A stretch of DNA of 64,000 bases from Sideroxyarcus sp. (GCA_030652215.1 JAUSBC010000005.1:88677-152676); one strand, 5' to 3'. Shown: positions 30,220 through 40,317, counted from the first letter of the stretch. Translations and numbers: made by a program. Notes: generated by a model from the sequence alone, not told the origin.

Positions 30220-31002
30220 ATGATTCGCTCCCTGTGGATTTCAAAGACCGGTCTGGAAGCGCAGCAGACGCAGATGGACGTGATCTCCAACAACCTGGCC
30301 AACGTCGGCACGACGGGGTTCAAGCGTTCGCGCGCGATCTTCGAGGATCTGCTGTACCAGAACATCCGTCAGCCCGGCGCGCAGTCGTCGCAGCAGACAC
30401 AGGTGCCCTCGGGCCTGCAGATCGGTACCGGCGTGCGCCCCGTTGCGGCCGAACGCATCCACACCCAGGGCAATTTGCAGTTGACCAGCAATCAGCTGGA
30501 CGTTGCAATCCAGGGTGCGGGTTTCCTCCAGGTGCTGATGCCGGACGGCACGACGGCGTATACGCGCGACGGCTCATTGCAGAGGGACAACCAGGGGCAG
30601 ATCGTGACTTCCAACGGTTTTGTGGTGCAGCCCGCCATCACCATCCCCGCCAATGCGACCTCGGTAACCATCGCCCAGGATGGTGTGATCACCATCACCC
30701 AGGCGGGCGTGCCCGCACCGGTGCAGGTCGGCAGCCTGCAACTGGCGACATTCATCAACTCATCCGGCCTGGAAAGCATGGGGCAGAATCTGTATCTGGA
30801 AACCGCATCTTCGGGCACCCCCAGCACCAATGTGCCGGGCACCAACGGTACGGGTACCCTGAGCCAGGGCTATGTGGAAACGTCCAACGTGAATGTGGTG
30901 GAAGAACTGGTGAACATGATCCAGACACAGCGCGCGTACGAGATCAACTCCAAGGCGATCAGTACTTCGGACCAGATGCTGCAGAAACTGTCGCAGATGT
31001 AA
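30220..31002 (+). CDS. flgG: Distal rod protein FlgG
   Basis: Distal rod protein of 260 aa, usual length. It opens with [20 protein letters not shown], has [16 protein letters not shown], and ends with [20 protein letters not shown], all characteristic of FlgG. The rod crosses the periplasm through the P and L rings encoded just downstream. Confidence 0.98.
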   Translation: MIRSLWISKTGLEAQQTQMDVISNNLANVGTTGFKRSRAIFEDLLYQNIRQPGAQSSQQTQVPSGLQIGTGVRPVAAERIHTQGNLQLTSNQLDVAIQGAGFLQVLMPDGTTAYTRDGSLQRDNQGQIVTSNGFVVQPAITIPANATSVTIAQDGVITITQAGVPAPVQVGSLQLATFINSSGLESMGQNLYLETASSGTPSTNVPGTNGTGTLSQGYVETSNVNVVEELVNMIQTQRAYEINSKAISTSDQMLQKLSQM

Positions 31003-31014
31003 GTGAGGTGTGAC

Positions 31015-31686
31015 ATGCGTAAATTTATCGGAACAATCTGGCTGCTGGTGTTGGCATCCATGCTGACGGCATGCGTGCCTTCCACCAGCATCAAGCAACC
31101 GTTGACCGCGCTCCCGGTTGCGAAACCGGCTCCGGAACTGACGAACAACGGCGCGATCTTCCAGGCCGGCGTGAACGACCGGCCGATGTTCGAGGACAGG
31201 CGCGCGCGCAATGTCGGCGATGTGCTCATTATCAACATCGTCGAAACGACCTCGGCTTCCGGCAAGTCCGGGCATAACGACGACAACTCCGGCAGCATTG
31301 CGGTGACGACCCCGCTCATCACGGCCGGCGGTGTGGCAAAGAACACATCGTTCGGCATGGCGGGCACCAGCAGTGTCAAGTCTTCAGGCAAGAGCGACAG
31401 CTCGGGCAGCAACACCTTCTCCGGCGCGATCACCGTGACGGTGACCGAAGTGCTGGCCAACGGCAACCTGCGCGTGGCGGGCGAAAAACAGGTGGCGATC
31501 AAGCTCACCGAGGAATATGTGCGCTTCTCCGGCGTGGTGAACCCGTCCACCATCAGCGGCAGCAATACCGTGCAATCCACCCAGGTGGCGGATGTGCATG
31601 TCGAATACAAGGGCGCGAACCGGATTGATACTGCGGCGGTGGCCAGCATGTTCAACCGTATCTTCTTCTCGGTATTGCCGTTCTAG
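31015..31686 (+). CDS. flgH: L-ring lipoprotein FlgH
   Basis: Outer-membrane L-ring lipoprotein of 223 aa. A signal peptide ends in the lipobox LTAC with Cys20. The body contains FEDRRARNVGDVLIINIVE, typical of FlgH, and ends in NRIFFSVLPF. ATG 31015 is chosen because GTGAGG lies 5 nt upstream. Confidence 0.97.
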   Translation: MRKFIGTIWLLVLASMLTACVPSTSIKQPLTALPVAKPAPELTNNGAIFQAGVNDRPMFEDRRARNVGDVLIINIVETTSASGKSGHNDDNSGSIAVTTPLITAGGVAKNTSFGMAGTSSVKSSGKSDSSGSNTFSGAITVTVTEVLANGNLRVAGEKQVAIKLTEEYVRFSGVVNPSTISGSNTVQSTQVADVHVEYKGANRIDTAAVASMFNRIFFSVLPF

Positions 31687-31698
31687 CGAGGTCTCATC

Positions 31699-32799
31699 AT
31701 GAATATCAGATCGTTTACTTTCGCGTTGTTGATGCTCGTTTCACTGGGTGCGGCAGCGGAACGCATCAAGGATCTGGCCACCGTGCTGGGCGTGCGCGAG
31801 AACCAGTTGCTGGGCTACGGGCTGGTGGTTGGTCTGGACGGCAGCGGCGACCAGACTACGCAAACGCCGTTCACGGTGCAGAGCACGGTCACCATGCTGG
31901 CGCAGATGGGCGTCACGCTGCCTCCCGGCACCAGCCTGCAATTGAAGAATGTGGCGGCGGTGACGGTGACGGCTTCGCTGCCGCCGTTCATCCGCCCCGG
32001 CCAGACCGTCGACATCACAGTGTCGTCCATCGGTAATGCAAAAAGCCTGCGCGGCGGTACGCTGGTGATGACGCCGCTGAAGGGCGCCGACGGACAGGTT
32101 TATGCGATGGCGCAGGGCAATCTGCTGGTGAGTGGCGCGGGTGCGGCGGCGGGCGGTTCCAAGACGCAGATCAACCACTTGAGCGTGGGGCGCATTCCCG
32201 GCGGGGCGACGGTGGAACGTTCCGTGCCGACGGCATTGGGGCAGGGCGAATACATCTATCTTGAATTGAATACGGCTGACTTCACCACGGCGACGCGCTT
32301 GGCGGATGCGATTGATCGCGATATTGCTGCACCGGTCGGAACTGCCGCAGCGCTGGATGCGCGCACCATACAAGTCAGGGCGCCGGAAGGCAGCGCGCGC
32401 GTCGTGTTCATCTCGCGCATCGAGAATCTGGAAGTCGATGCGGCGGCGGGCAGCGCCAAGGTCATCGTCAATGCGCGCACCGGCTCGGTGGTGATGAACC
32501 AGCATGTTGCGCTCGACAATTGCGCGGTGGCGCACGGCAATCTCACCGTGGTAATCAGTTCCGAAAATACGGTGAGCCAGCCCGCGCCGCTGTCCGGGGG
32601 GCAGACGGTGGGCGTCACCAATGCCAGCGTGGAGATTACGGCCGACAAAGGCAGCTTGCTGAGCCTCAAGCGCGGCGTGGACCTGGGCGAAGTGGTCAAG
32701 GCGCTCAACTCCATCGGCGCGACGCCGCAGGACATGCTGGCGATCTTGCAGGCGATGAAAGCGGCGGGTGCGCTGCGCGCCGAGCTTGAAATTATCTAA
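31699..32799 (+). CDS. flgI: P-ring protein FlgI
   Basis: Periplasmic P-ring protein of 366 aa. Signal peptide 1-20 (cleavage near GAAAE) precedes the highly conserved ERIKDLATVLGVRENQLLGYG region and GLDGSGDQT. The C-terminus LNSIGATPQDMLAILQAMKAAGALRAELEII is the usual end of the family, seen here at full length. Confidence 0.98.
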   Translation: MNIRSFTFALLMLVSLGAAAERIKDLATVLGVRENQLLGYGLVVGLDGSGDQTTQTPFTVQSTVTMLAQMGVTLPPGTSLQLKNVAAVTVTASLPPFIRPGQTVDITVSSIGNAKSLRGGTLVMTPLKGADGQVYAMAQGNLLVSGAGAAAGGSKTQINHLSVGRIPGGATVERSVPTALGQGEYIYLELNTADFTTATRLADAIDRDIAAPVGTAAALDARTIQVRAPEGSARVVFISRIENLEVDAAAGSAKVIVNARTGSVVMNQHVALDNCAVAHGNLTVVISSENTVSQPAPLSGGQTVGVTNASVEITADKGSLLSLKRGVDLGEVVKALNSIGATPQDMLAILQAMKAAGALRAELEII

Positions 32800-32810
32800 G
32801 GACTTCGATC

Positions 32811-33668
32811 ATGGCGATTACGGGAGCGGATGTTAGCAGTCTGGCCATAGACAGCCAGAGTCTGAGCAAGCTGCGCCTGCAGGCCAGGCAATCGCCGGAT
32901 CAGGCATTGAAAGCGGTCGCGCAGCAATTCGAGTCCGTGTTCCTGAACATGATGCTGAAAAGCATGCGCGACGCGACGCCGCAGGACGGCATGTTCGATA
33001 GCGAGCAAACCAAGATGTTCACCGGCATGCTCGATCAACAACTGGCACAAAACATGGCAGCGCGCGGCGTGGGACTGGCCGAGGTGATGGTGCGCCAACT
33101 CAGCCAAAACCAGCCCGCCAGTGCGGTCACTCCGGCCTTGCCGGCGAATGCGCCGGCGCCATCGGTCACGCAGGAGACAAGCAACGCGATTCCATCCGCG
33201 TACAAGGCGGATGTGCAGCAGGCCTTCGTCGACAGGATGAGACCGCATGCCGAACGGGCCAGCCGCACGACAGGCATACCCGCCCATCTCATCGTGGGGC
33301 AGGCCGCACTGGAAAGCGGATGGGGCAAGCGCGAGATCAAGATGGCCGACGGCAGCGACAGCCACAACTTGTTTGGCATCAAGGCGGGCAAAGATTGGAA
33401 CGGCAAGGTGGCGGAAGTGACCACCACCGAATACCACAATGGAGTGGCAAGCAAACAAGTGGAGCGCTTCCGCGCGTATGGCTCTTATACCGAGGCATTT
33501 CAGGATTATGCCAAATTGTTAAAGGATAACCCGCGTTATGACGGGGTTTTGGGCGTGAGCGATGCAAAGGGATTCGCACAAGGCCTGCAACAGGCCGGAT
33601 ATGCCACCGACCCGCACTACGCGGACAAGCTGGTGGGCGTGATCGGCAGCGTCCGGGCGCGCGCCTAA
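32811..33668 (+). CDS. flgJ: Rod-cap and peptidoglycan hydrolase FlgJ
   Basis: Bifunctional protein of 285 aa. The N-terminal half (~20-105) caps the growing rod, with FESVFLNMMLKSMR. The C-terminal half (~140-285) is a glucosaminidase that opens the wall, with catalytic Glu168 in ALESGWGK and the SHNLFGIKA stretch. It closes the flgB-J operon; the flgK promoter begins at its stop codon. Confidence 0.97.
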   Translation: MAITGADVSSLAIDSQSLSKLRLQARQSPDQALKAVAQQFESVFLNMMLKSMRDATPQDGMFDSEQTKMFTGMLDQQLAQNMAARGVGLAEVMVRQLSQNQPASAVTPALPANAPAPSVTQETSNAIPSAYKADVQQAFVDRMRPHAERASRTTGIPAHLIVGQAALESGWGKREIKMADGSDSHNLFGIKAGKDWNGKVAEVTTTEYHNGVASKQVERFRAYGSYTEAFQDYAKLLKDNPRYDGVLGVSDAKGFAQGLQQAGYATDPHYADKLVGVIGSVRARA

Positions 33669-33692
33669 AGTTCGGCGGTTTATTGCCGATAC
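33666..33692 (+). promoter_or_regulatory. Sigma-28 promoter of flgK-flgL
   Basis: TAAAGTTC (33666-33673) and GCCGATAC (33685-33692) are exactly 11 nt apart, each with one mismatch from the FliA consensus. The -35 element overlaps the flgJ stop codon. It drives flgK and flgL as late genes. Confidence 0.93.
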
Positions 33693-33732
33693 CTCATCTA
33701 TGTAGAGCTGCCACGCGGCAAAAGGATCGAAC

Positions 33733-35664
33733 ATGAACATTTACGGTATCGGAGTAAGCGCGCTGAATGCTGCGCAGGCGGGAATCGCCACGACCACGCA
33801 TAACATTGCCAATGCCAGCACGCCGGGATACTCGCGGCAGGAAACCATCCAGAGCGCTGGTATGCCGCAGAACACGGGTGCCGGTTACTTCGGCCAGGGT
33901 GTGAACGTCACGAACGTTGTGCGCCGCTACGACCAGTTCCTGGGCGCACAAGTGCTCGAAGCGCAGACGCAGGCATCCAACCTGAATACGCAACTGGGAC
34001 TTTCGCAACAGGTGAGCAATCTGCTGGGCGATTCCAACGGCGGCCTTACGCCGGTCATACAGGATTTCTTCGCCGCTGTGAATGCGGTTTCCAACGCACC
34101 GCAGTCGGTTCCGGCAAGACAGACCATGATCGCCAGCGCGCAATCGCTGGTTAACCGTTTTCAAACGCTGGACCAGAACCTGAACCTGATACGCGACGGT
34201 CTTAACGGGCAGATTTCCACCAGCGTGTCGACGATCAACAGCATCGCGAAGCAGATCGCCGCGCTCAACGAAAAGATCGTGATGTTGCAGGCCAACACGC
34301 CCGGCCAGCCGCCCAACGATTTGCTGGATCAGCGCGATCAATTGGTCAGCCAACTCAGCCAGGAGATACGCGTCTCGACCATGAAGCAGTCCGACGGCAC
34401 GATGAACGTGTTCATCGGCAGCGGGCAATCACTGGTCGTGGGCAATCAGGTATCGACGCTGCAAACGGTGACTTCCGCCACCGACCCGACCGCGCTGGAG
34501 GTCGCCTATTTCAATGCGAGCAGCGGCACCGTGAGTTCGATTCCGCAGAATTCGCTGCAGGGCGGCAACCTGGGCGGCTATCTCAATTTCCGCCAGGATG
34601 TGCTCGATCCGGCGGCAAACGCGCTGGGCCGCATTGCGATGGGGCTGGCGGATACCTTCAATCAGCAACAGCAACAGGGCATCGACCTGCAGGGTGCGCT
34701 GGGCGGCAGCATGTTTACCCTGGCGGCGCCGCGGGTGACGAATTCCTACAACAACACAGGTACCGGTGCGATCACCGCAACCGTCAACAGCACCTCGGCT
34801 TTGACTGCCAGCGATTACATGGTGCGCTTCGACGGAACAAACTACAACGTGTACGACTCCGCCACCAACGCCACGGTAGGCGGCCCCTACTCGGTTGCGG
34901 CGATGACGGCGGGTCAGGCGGTTGCCGGAACCGGCATCACCCTGCAATTGACTGCCGGTGCGGCGGCTTCCGGAGATTCCTTCCTCGTGCGCCCAACGGT
35001 GAACGGGGCGGGCGCGATCTCGCTCGCTATCACCGACCCTACCAAGATTGCTGCCGCGTCACCCGTTCGTTCCAATGCGCCGACCGCCAATCTGGGTAGC
35101 GGCGTGATTGCTGCTGCAACGGTTGTTCCGGGTTTGCCCTTGAATGCGAATTTGCTGCAACCGATCACGATCACGTTCAACAATCCGCCGACTACTTACA
35201 CCGCCACCGGAACCGGTGCGCCGGTCGGACCGCAGGCATATACGTCGGGTGCGGCGATTACCATCAATGGATGGACGACGAAAATCAGCGGTACCCCGTC
35301 CGCCGGAGATACATTCACGGTCCAGCAAAACACCAATGCCACCACCGACGGCACCAACATTCTGCTGATGGCCGCATTGCAGACGGCCAACACCTTGGTG
35401 AACGGCACGACCAGTTTTCAAGGGGCTTACGGGCAGTTGATCGGCCAGGTGGGCAGTCAGACACGCGAGTTGACCGTCGTCAGCCAGGCGCAAACGAGCT
35501 TGCTGGATCAGGTGACCCAAGCGCAGCAGGCCGTGTCCGGCGTCAATCTGGATGAAGAGGCAGCCAACTTGCTGCGCTACCAACAGGCGTATCAGGCAGC
35601 GGGCAAGGCGATGCAAATCGCCAACACCATGTTTGAGACCATTTTGAGTCTGGGTTTGAAGTAG
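33733..35664 (+). CDS. flgK: Hook-filament junction protein FlgK (HAP1)
   Basis: Junction protein of 643 aa. N-terminal YGIGVSALNAAQAGIATTTHNIANASTPGYSRQ and C-terminal NLDEEAANLLRYQQAYQAAGKAMQ helices are diagnostic. The central ~350 residues are Thr/Ala/Gly-rich with two related segments (around 340-420 and 470-540), making it longer than enteric FlgK. Transcribed from its own sigma-28 promoter. Confidence 0.97.
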   Translation: MNIYGIGVSALNAAQAGIATTTHNIANASTPGYSRQETIQSAGMPQNTGAGYFGQGVNVTNVVRRYDQFLGAQVLEAQTQASNLNTQLGLSQQVSNLLGDSNGGLTPVIQDFFAAVNAVSNAPQSVPARQTMIASAQSLVNRFQTLDQNLNLIRDGLNGQISTSVSTINSIAKQIAALNEKIVMLQANTPGQPPNDLLDQRDQLVSQLSQEIRVSTMKQSDGTMNVFIGSGQSLVVGNQVSTLQTVTSATDPTALEVAYFNASSGTVSSIPQNSLQGGNLGGYLNFRQDVLDPAANALGRIAMGLADTFNQQQQQGIDLQGALGGSMFTLAAPRVTNSYNNTGTGAITATVNSTSALTASDYMVRFDGTNYNVYDSATNATVGGPYSVAAMTAGQAVAGTGITLQLTAGAAASGDSFLVRPTVNGAGAISLAITDPTKIAAASPVRSNAPTANLGSGVIAAATVVPGLPLNANLLQPITITFNNPPTTYTATGTGAPVGPQAYTSGAAITINGWTTKISGTPSAGDTFTVQQNTNATTDGTNILLMAALQTANTLVNGTTSFQGAYGQLIGQVGSQTRELTVVSQAQTSLLDQVTQAQQAVSGVNLDEEAANLLRYQQAYQAAGKAMQIANTMFETILSLGLK

Positions 35665-35673
35665 GAGCAGATC

Positions 35674-36870
35674 ATGCGCATCAGTACCAGCCAAATCTAT
35701 AACGCGAACGTCACTTCCCTGAACAATCTTCAGGTACAGATCGCCAACACCACGCAGCAGATGGCGACCGGACAACGCATATTGAGTCCCGCCGACGATC
35801 CCGTGGGCGCAGCGCGGGCGTCGGAACTCATTCAGTCGGACTCGACCAATACCCAGTACACGACCAACCGAACTGCGGCGATCAATACCTTGTCGCTGGC
35901 GGACGGTGTGCTCGACGGTGTGACGTCGCTGCTGCAGGATGTGCATACAACGGTTGTGTCTGCGTCCGGGCTATCCGACGGAAACCGCAAAGCGCTTGCC
36001 TTGCATATTCAGTCCCGGCTGAACGATTTGCTGGGCATGGCAAACAGCACCGATGGCGCGGGTAGTTATCTGTTTTCGGGCGCACAGGGCAGTGTGAAAC
36101 CGTTTGTGGACACGGCGGGCGGAGTGGTTTACCAGGGCGACGATGTGCAGCGCAAGGTTCAAGTGGCTTCCGCGCGCCAGCTATCCAGCACCGATTCCGG
36201 GGCCGACATTTTCATGCGCGCGCGCAACGGAAACGGGACATTTCAAGCCGCTCCCGATGCCGCCAATACGGGGTCGGGAATCATCAGCCAGGGCGTGGTA
36301 ACCGATTCGTCCCAGTACACGGGGCAGAGCTATACAGTTGTTTTCACCTCCGCCACCAATTACGACATCCGGGATGTGCCGGGCGGTACGACGTTGGCAT
36401 CCGGCGCTTATGTGAGCGGACAGGCCATCTCTTATGGCGGCATCCAGGTCGAAATCAAGGGAACGCCGTCCGCTACGGATAGCTTCGACATCAGTCCCAG
36501 TGAAAACATGAGCGTGTTCGACACGCTCAACAACCTTGTCCAGTTACTGAATACGCCGCTTGCCGGGGCGACTGCAGCCGTCGTTGCAGCCAACAGCCAG
36601 GCAATGAGTGACGCCTTGGGTGAATTGGGTCAGGGCTTGAATACCGTGCTGGGCGTCCGGGCCACCATCGGCTCCCGCCTGAACGAGCTGGACAGTCTGC
36701 AAGCCATGGGCGATCAATTGGGGCTGCAGTTCAAGGCGACCTTGTCCAAGATACAGGATACGGATTACAACAAGGCCATCACCGACCTGACCCAGCAGAA
36801 ACTGATGCTGCAAGCGGCACAGCAATCGTTTGCGCAGGTGTCCAAGTTGTCGCTGTTCAATTTTATTTAG
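35674..36870 (+). CDS. flgL: Hook-filament junction protein FlgL (HAP3)
   Basis: Junction protein of 398 aa that connects FlgK to flagellin. Flagellin-like N-terminus (MRISTSQIYNANVTSLNN, then MATGQRILSPADDP) and C-terminal helices; a variable beta-rich insert lies at ~200-290. It starts 9 nt after flgK and is followed by a strong terminator. Confidence 0.97.
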   Translation: MRISTSQIYNANVTSLNNLQVQIANTTQQMATGQRILSPADDPVGAARASELIQSDSTNTQYTTNRTAAINTLSLADGVLDGVTSLLQDVHTTVVSASGLSDGNRKALALHIQSRLNDLLGMANSTDGAGSYLFSGAQGSVKPFVDTAGGVVYQGDDVQRKVQVASARQLSSTDSGADIFMRARNGNGTFQAAPDAANTGSGIISQGVVTDSSQYTGQSYTVVFTSATNYDIRDVPGGTTLASGAYVSGQAISYGGIQVEIKGTPSATDSFDISPSENMSVFDTLNNLVQLLNTPLAGATAAVVAANSQAMSDALGELGQGLNTVLGVRATIGSRLNELDSLQAMGDQLGLQFKATLSKIQDTDYNKAITDLTQQKLMLQAAQQSFAQVSKLSLFNFI

Positions 36871-36888
36871 TTGGCCCTATTCCTCCGA

Positions 36889-36919
36889 ACGGCGCGCAAT
36901 GATCTTGCGCGCCGTTTTT
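36889..36919 (+). terminator. Rho-independent terminator after flgL
   Basis: A perfect 11-bp stem, ACGGCGCGCAA with TTGCGCGCCGT, loop TGATC, followed by TTTT. It ends the flgKL transcript. Confidence 0.95.
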
Positions 36920-37008
36920 CTATCTGGCGTCACGTTTCGATCCAAACATGGATTTTACTGTCCAGTTAGAATGCATGCATGTGCAACCGGGGAGCGGCGT
37001 ACGCCACC

Positions 37009-38403
37009 ATGAGCAAGCAGAAACGCGAAGAAGCCGAAGCGCTTTTTTATCAGGGAACCCGTTTGATGGAAGCGGGCGACGCAGCGGGTGCCGAGGCGTG
37101 CTTCGGTCTGGCCGTAAAGATCGCACCGGATTTTGCCGAGGCGTATGCAAACCTGGGACTGCTGCTGGAAAAGCGCGGCGAGGCGGAACTGGCAGAGATG
37201 TGCTACCGCTTATCCATCGAAATCAATCCGGCTTACCCGGAAACGTACCTGGATCTTGGGGCGCTGCTGGCTGAGAGGAAGCGTTTTGCCGAGGCCGAGT
37301 CGGCTTACTGGAAGGCAATCGCCCTCAAGCCTGAGTCCCCGGAAGTCTGGTCCAACCTCGGCGTGCTTTATGCCTGCATGAAGCGGGAAGCGGAGGCCGA
37401 ACAGAGCTATCGAACCGCCATAGGGCTGGATGAAGGTTACGCGATGGCCAGTTACAACCTGAGCTATCTTTTGTTGCGGCAGGGCAGGTTTGAGGAGGGT
37501 TGGCGCCGTCTGGAAGCCCGCAACTGGTATGCGGCGTGGGCGGCAAACATCAATTGCCCCCGTTGGGCGGGCGAATCAGTTTCCGGCAAGTCCATCCTGA
37601 TCGGATATGAGCCCGGGCACGGCGACATGATCCAGTATTGCCGTTATGCGGCGGAGTTGAAGACGCGAGGCGCCGCCGCTATCACCCTGATCTGTCATGC
37701 GGCTTTGAAGACATTGTTCAACGCGGTGGAAGGCGTGGATATTGTCCTTTCCTTCGACGATCCGTTGCCATCCACCGGTTACGATTTCTGGACGCCTCCG
37801 CTCAGCATTCCGTATTACTGCAACACGCGGCTTGATTCCATTCCCGCGAAGATTCCCTATTTGCGCGCACCGTCTGCGCTGGTCGAAAAGTGGGCCGCGC
37901 ATTTGCCTGAAAACGGATTGCGCGTGGGACTGGTGTGGAAAGGCAATCCGCTATTCGAGAATGATGCCGACCGCTCGCTCCCATCGCTGGATGTTCTCGC
38001 CCCTTTGGGAGCCGTGAGCGGGGTGGGTTTCATCAGTCTGCAAAAAGGCGCGGGCGAAAGTGAGGCCATGGATCCTCGCGCCGGATTGCAGCTCACCAAC
38101 CTGGGTTCGCAGTTGAACGACTTTGCGGATACTGCCGCAGTGATCGCCAATCTCGATCTGGTGATTTGCGTCGATACGGCCGTTGCCCACTTGGCGGGCG
38201 CACTCGGCAAGTCCTGCTGGGTATTGTTGCCAGACTACAAGACCGACTGGCGCTGGATGACAGAACGAACCGATTCGCCGTGGTATCCCGGCGTCATGAG
38301 GCTATTCCGCCAGACAACGGCTGGCGACTGGAGTGCTGTGGTGGCCGACGTGGTTGCCGCGCTCAAGGCGCTGACGGATGCGCGCGGGGGAACAAATGGT
38401 TGA
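37009..38403 (+). CDS. TPR protein with GT9-like glycosyltransferase domain
   Basis: Protein of 464 aa. Four to five tetratricopeptide repeats fill ~1-150 (FAEAYANLGLLLEKRGEAE and similar). The C-terminal part (~180-460) resembles heptosyltransferase-family GT9 folds, with RVGLVWKGNP near 310 and the donor-side DTAVAHLAGALGKSCWVLLP motif. TPR-GT9 proteins often sit in flagellin-modification loci; its position after flgL fits that, but acceptor and sugar are unknown. ATG 37009 is chosen by the start of the first TPR; ATG 36979 is an alternative. It overlaps the next gene by 8 nt. Confidence 0.8.
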   Translation: MSKQKREEAEALFYQGTRLMEAGDAAGAEACFGLAVKIAPDFAEAYANLGLLLEKRGEAELAEMCYRLSIEINPAYPETYLDLGALLAERKRFAEAESAYWKAIALKPESPEVWSNLGVLYACMKREAEAEQSYRTAIGLDEGYAMASYNLSYLLLRQGRFEEGWRRLEARNWYAAWAANINCPRWAGESVSGKSILIGYEPGHGDMIQYCRYAAELKTRGAAAITLICHAALKTLFNAVEGVDIVLSFDDPLPSTGYDFWTPPLSIPYYCNTRLDSIPAKIPYLRAPSALVEKWAAHLPENGLRVGLVWKGNPLFENDADRSLPSLDVLAPLGAVSGVGFISLQKGAGESEAMDPRAGLQLTNLGSQLNDFADTAAVIANLDLVICVDTAVAHLAGALGKSCWVLLPDYKTDWRWMTERTDSPWYPGVMRLFRQTTAGDWSAVVADVVAALKALTDARGGTNG

Positions 38404-39703
38404 GCCGAAAGCTGCCGACTTGAAGTTCTCAACAGCACTGCGCAAACATCTGGACGGCGATCTGGTTGCTGCAGAGGTGCTGTACCGGGAAATCATCCGG
38501 GCCGATCAGGAAGAGGCGCGCGCCAAACACTACCTCGGGTTCCTGCTGCAGCAAACCGACCGTCTGGAAGAGGCCTTGGGTTATTTGAGGGAAGCCATTG
38601 CGCTGGATGGCCGCCATGCCGAGTGGCATTTCAATCTCGGCATCGTGCTGGCAAGGCTCGGTCGCACAGTGCCCGCGATCGAAGCCTTCTCGCAGGCCAT
38701 CGTAATCGACCCGGACAAGTATTTCTACTGGACCAATCTCGGCGCCGCGTTCGAATCGAACGGGGAACCGGCGCGCGCCGAGCAATGCTACACAACGGCC
38801 GCCAAAATCGACCCGAACTGCGCCGATGCATTCTATTTGCTGTCGGCGCTGTGCCTGAAACAGGAGCGCTATGAGGAAGCGCGGTATTTCAATTACAGCG
38901 GCATTGCCGTTGCTCCCGCAGGTTACAAATCGCTGACCGCCCTGGGGCAGGCCTACTATGAATTGGGCCGTGTCGACGAAGCCATCGCGTTGTTCGAGAA
39001 ATGGCTCATCGTGGAACCGGACAATCCGGTCGCGCTGCATCTGCTGGCAGCCTATCGCGGTCAGCAAACTCCCGCCCAATGCAGCAGGCTGTTTATCGAG
39101 CAGACCTTCGACACGTTCGCGAACAATTTCGAGAATGTGCTGGGCAGATTGAAATACTGCGGCCCGCAACTGGTAAGCGAGTATCTTGCCGCACTAAACA
39201 TGCCAACCTCCAGCCTGAGCGCGCTGGACCTGGGTTGCGGCACCGGCATGGTGGGCGAAGCACTGAAACCTTACGTGCGCGAGATGACGGGGGTTGATCT
39301 CAGCCAGGCCATGCTGGAGCGGGCCGCCGCCAAGCAGGTGTATCAGCATTTGCACAAATCCGATATCGCAGAATTCCTGTGCGAGTCCCGCGAACGGTAT
39401 GACCTGATCACCTGCATGGACACGTTCATCTATATCGGGCGGTTGGACGAAGTTCTCGCGCTGATACACCGGAATCTGAAGCCAGGCGGGATGCTATTGT
39501 TCAGCACCGAGAAGCTGGCCGGGGCTCGCGAGCTGGATTATCAATTGAACGTCAGCGGCAGATACAGCCATCATCAGGGCTACCTGACGGAGAAACTGGC
39601 TGAGTCGGGCTTCAGGATTCAACAGATCAGCGATGTGGTGATCAGGATGGAGTCGGGCTGTCCGATCGAAGGGCAGTTTGTCTGTGCGTGCCGCGCCGAT
39701 TAG
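38396..39703 (+). CDS. TPR protein with SAM-dependent methyltransferase domain
   Basis: Protein of 435 aa. Tetratricopeptide repeats occupy ~1-220 (LEEALGYLREAIALDG type), followed by a class I methyltransferase domain with LDLGCGTGMVGEAL near 280 and VDLSQAMLERA. ATG 38396 follows GGGGGAA by 5 nt and overlaps the upstream gene, so the pair is likely co-translated. A role in methylating a glycan or protein linked to the filament is inferred from context only. Confidence 0.82.
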   Translation: MVEPKAADLKFSTALRKHLDGDLVAAEVLYREIIRADQEEARAKHYLGFLLQQTDRLEEALGYLREAIALDGRHAEWHFNLGIVLARLGRTVPAIEAFSQAIVIDPDKYFYWTNLGAAFESNGEPARAEQCYTTAAKIDPNCADAFYLLSALCLKQERYEEARYFNYSGIAVAPAGYKSLTALGQAYYELGRVDEAIALFEKWLIVEPDNPVALHLLAAYRGQQTPAQCSRLFIEQTFDTFANNFENVLGRLKYCGPQLVSEYLAALNMPTSSLSALDLGCGTGMVGEALKPYVREMTGVDLSQAMLERAAAKQVYQHLHKSDIAEFLCESRERYDLITCMDTFIYIGRLDEVLALIHRNLKPGGMLLFSTEKLAGARELDYQLNVSGRYSHHQGYLTEKLAESGFRIQQISDVVIRMESGCPIEGQFVCACRAD

Positions 39704-39855
39704 CCGGATGGGGCTCGCTATGTGCGCGGGCGCACTGTCCGCGACAGCTGAGCGCGGGATTATGATGTCCATTCCGCCTGGGATGGATGCTTCGGGGAAA
39801 TCGTGCAGTATTTTGTTGTGAAATGTAATACGTATTTTTACGAGAGAGGCTCATC

Positions 39856-40296
39856 ATGATCAAATTTACATTGAAGCGTCTTGGCGGAGCGACCGTCGAA
39901 TTCGAAGCCGACAGTGTCATCGAGTTTCCTGCCGGCCTCCCCGGTTTTGAAGCGTGCAAACGGTTTAAGCTGTTCTATGATGAAGGCAAGAAGAATCTGC
40001 TATTCATGCAATCGCTGGATGATGCGGATGTGTTGTTTTCTCTCGGAGATCCGGCTTTGCTCAATCTGTCTTACGAGGTGATACTGTCTGACGACGAGCA
40101 GAAATTGCTCGCTTCCGAACCGGGCGACGAGCTTCTACTGCTGGTGATTGTGTACAAGGATGGAAAGGCTGGAGCCAGTCCGGACTTTGCCAAAGTAAAT
40201 TCACTGGGGCCCATCATTCTCAATACGACCAAGCGTCGCGGCATGCAAAAAGTATTGAAGGAAATCGATACTCATTTGGCGATTAAAGGCTCCTGA
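39856..40296 (+). CDS. fliW: Flagellar assembly factor FliW
   Basis: Protein of 146 aa matching FliW: FPAGLPGFEACKRFKLF, then LLFMQSLDDADVLFSLGDP and a C-terminal GPIILNTTKRRGMQ. In Bacillus and Campylobacter FliW binds flagellin and frees or inhibits the mRNA-binding protein CsrA, coupling flagellin supply to translation. No csrA or flagellin gene lies next to it here. GAGAGG precedes ATG. The 152-bp gap before it suggests its own promoter; no clear sigma-28 site is seen. Confidence 0.88.
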   Translation: MIKFTLKRLGGATVEFEADSVIEFPAGLPGFEACKRFKLFYDEGKKNLLFMQSLDDADVLFSLGDPALLNLSYEVILSDDEQKLLASEPGDELLLLVIVYKDGKAGASPDFAKVNSLGPIILNTTKRRGMQKVLKEIDTHLAIKGS

Positions 40297-40317
40297 GTAG
40301 TCTGCATATTCAATTCT

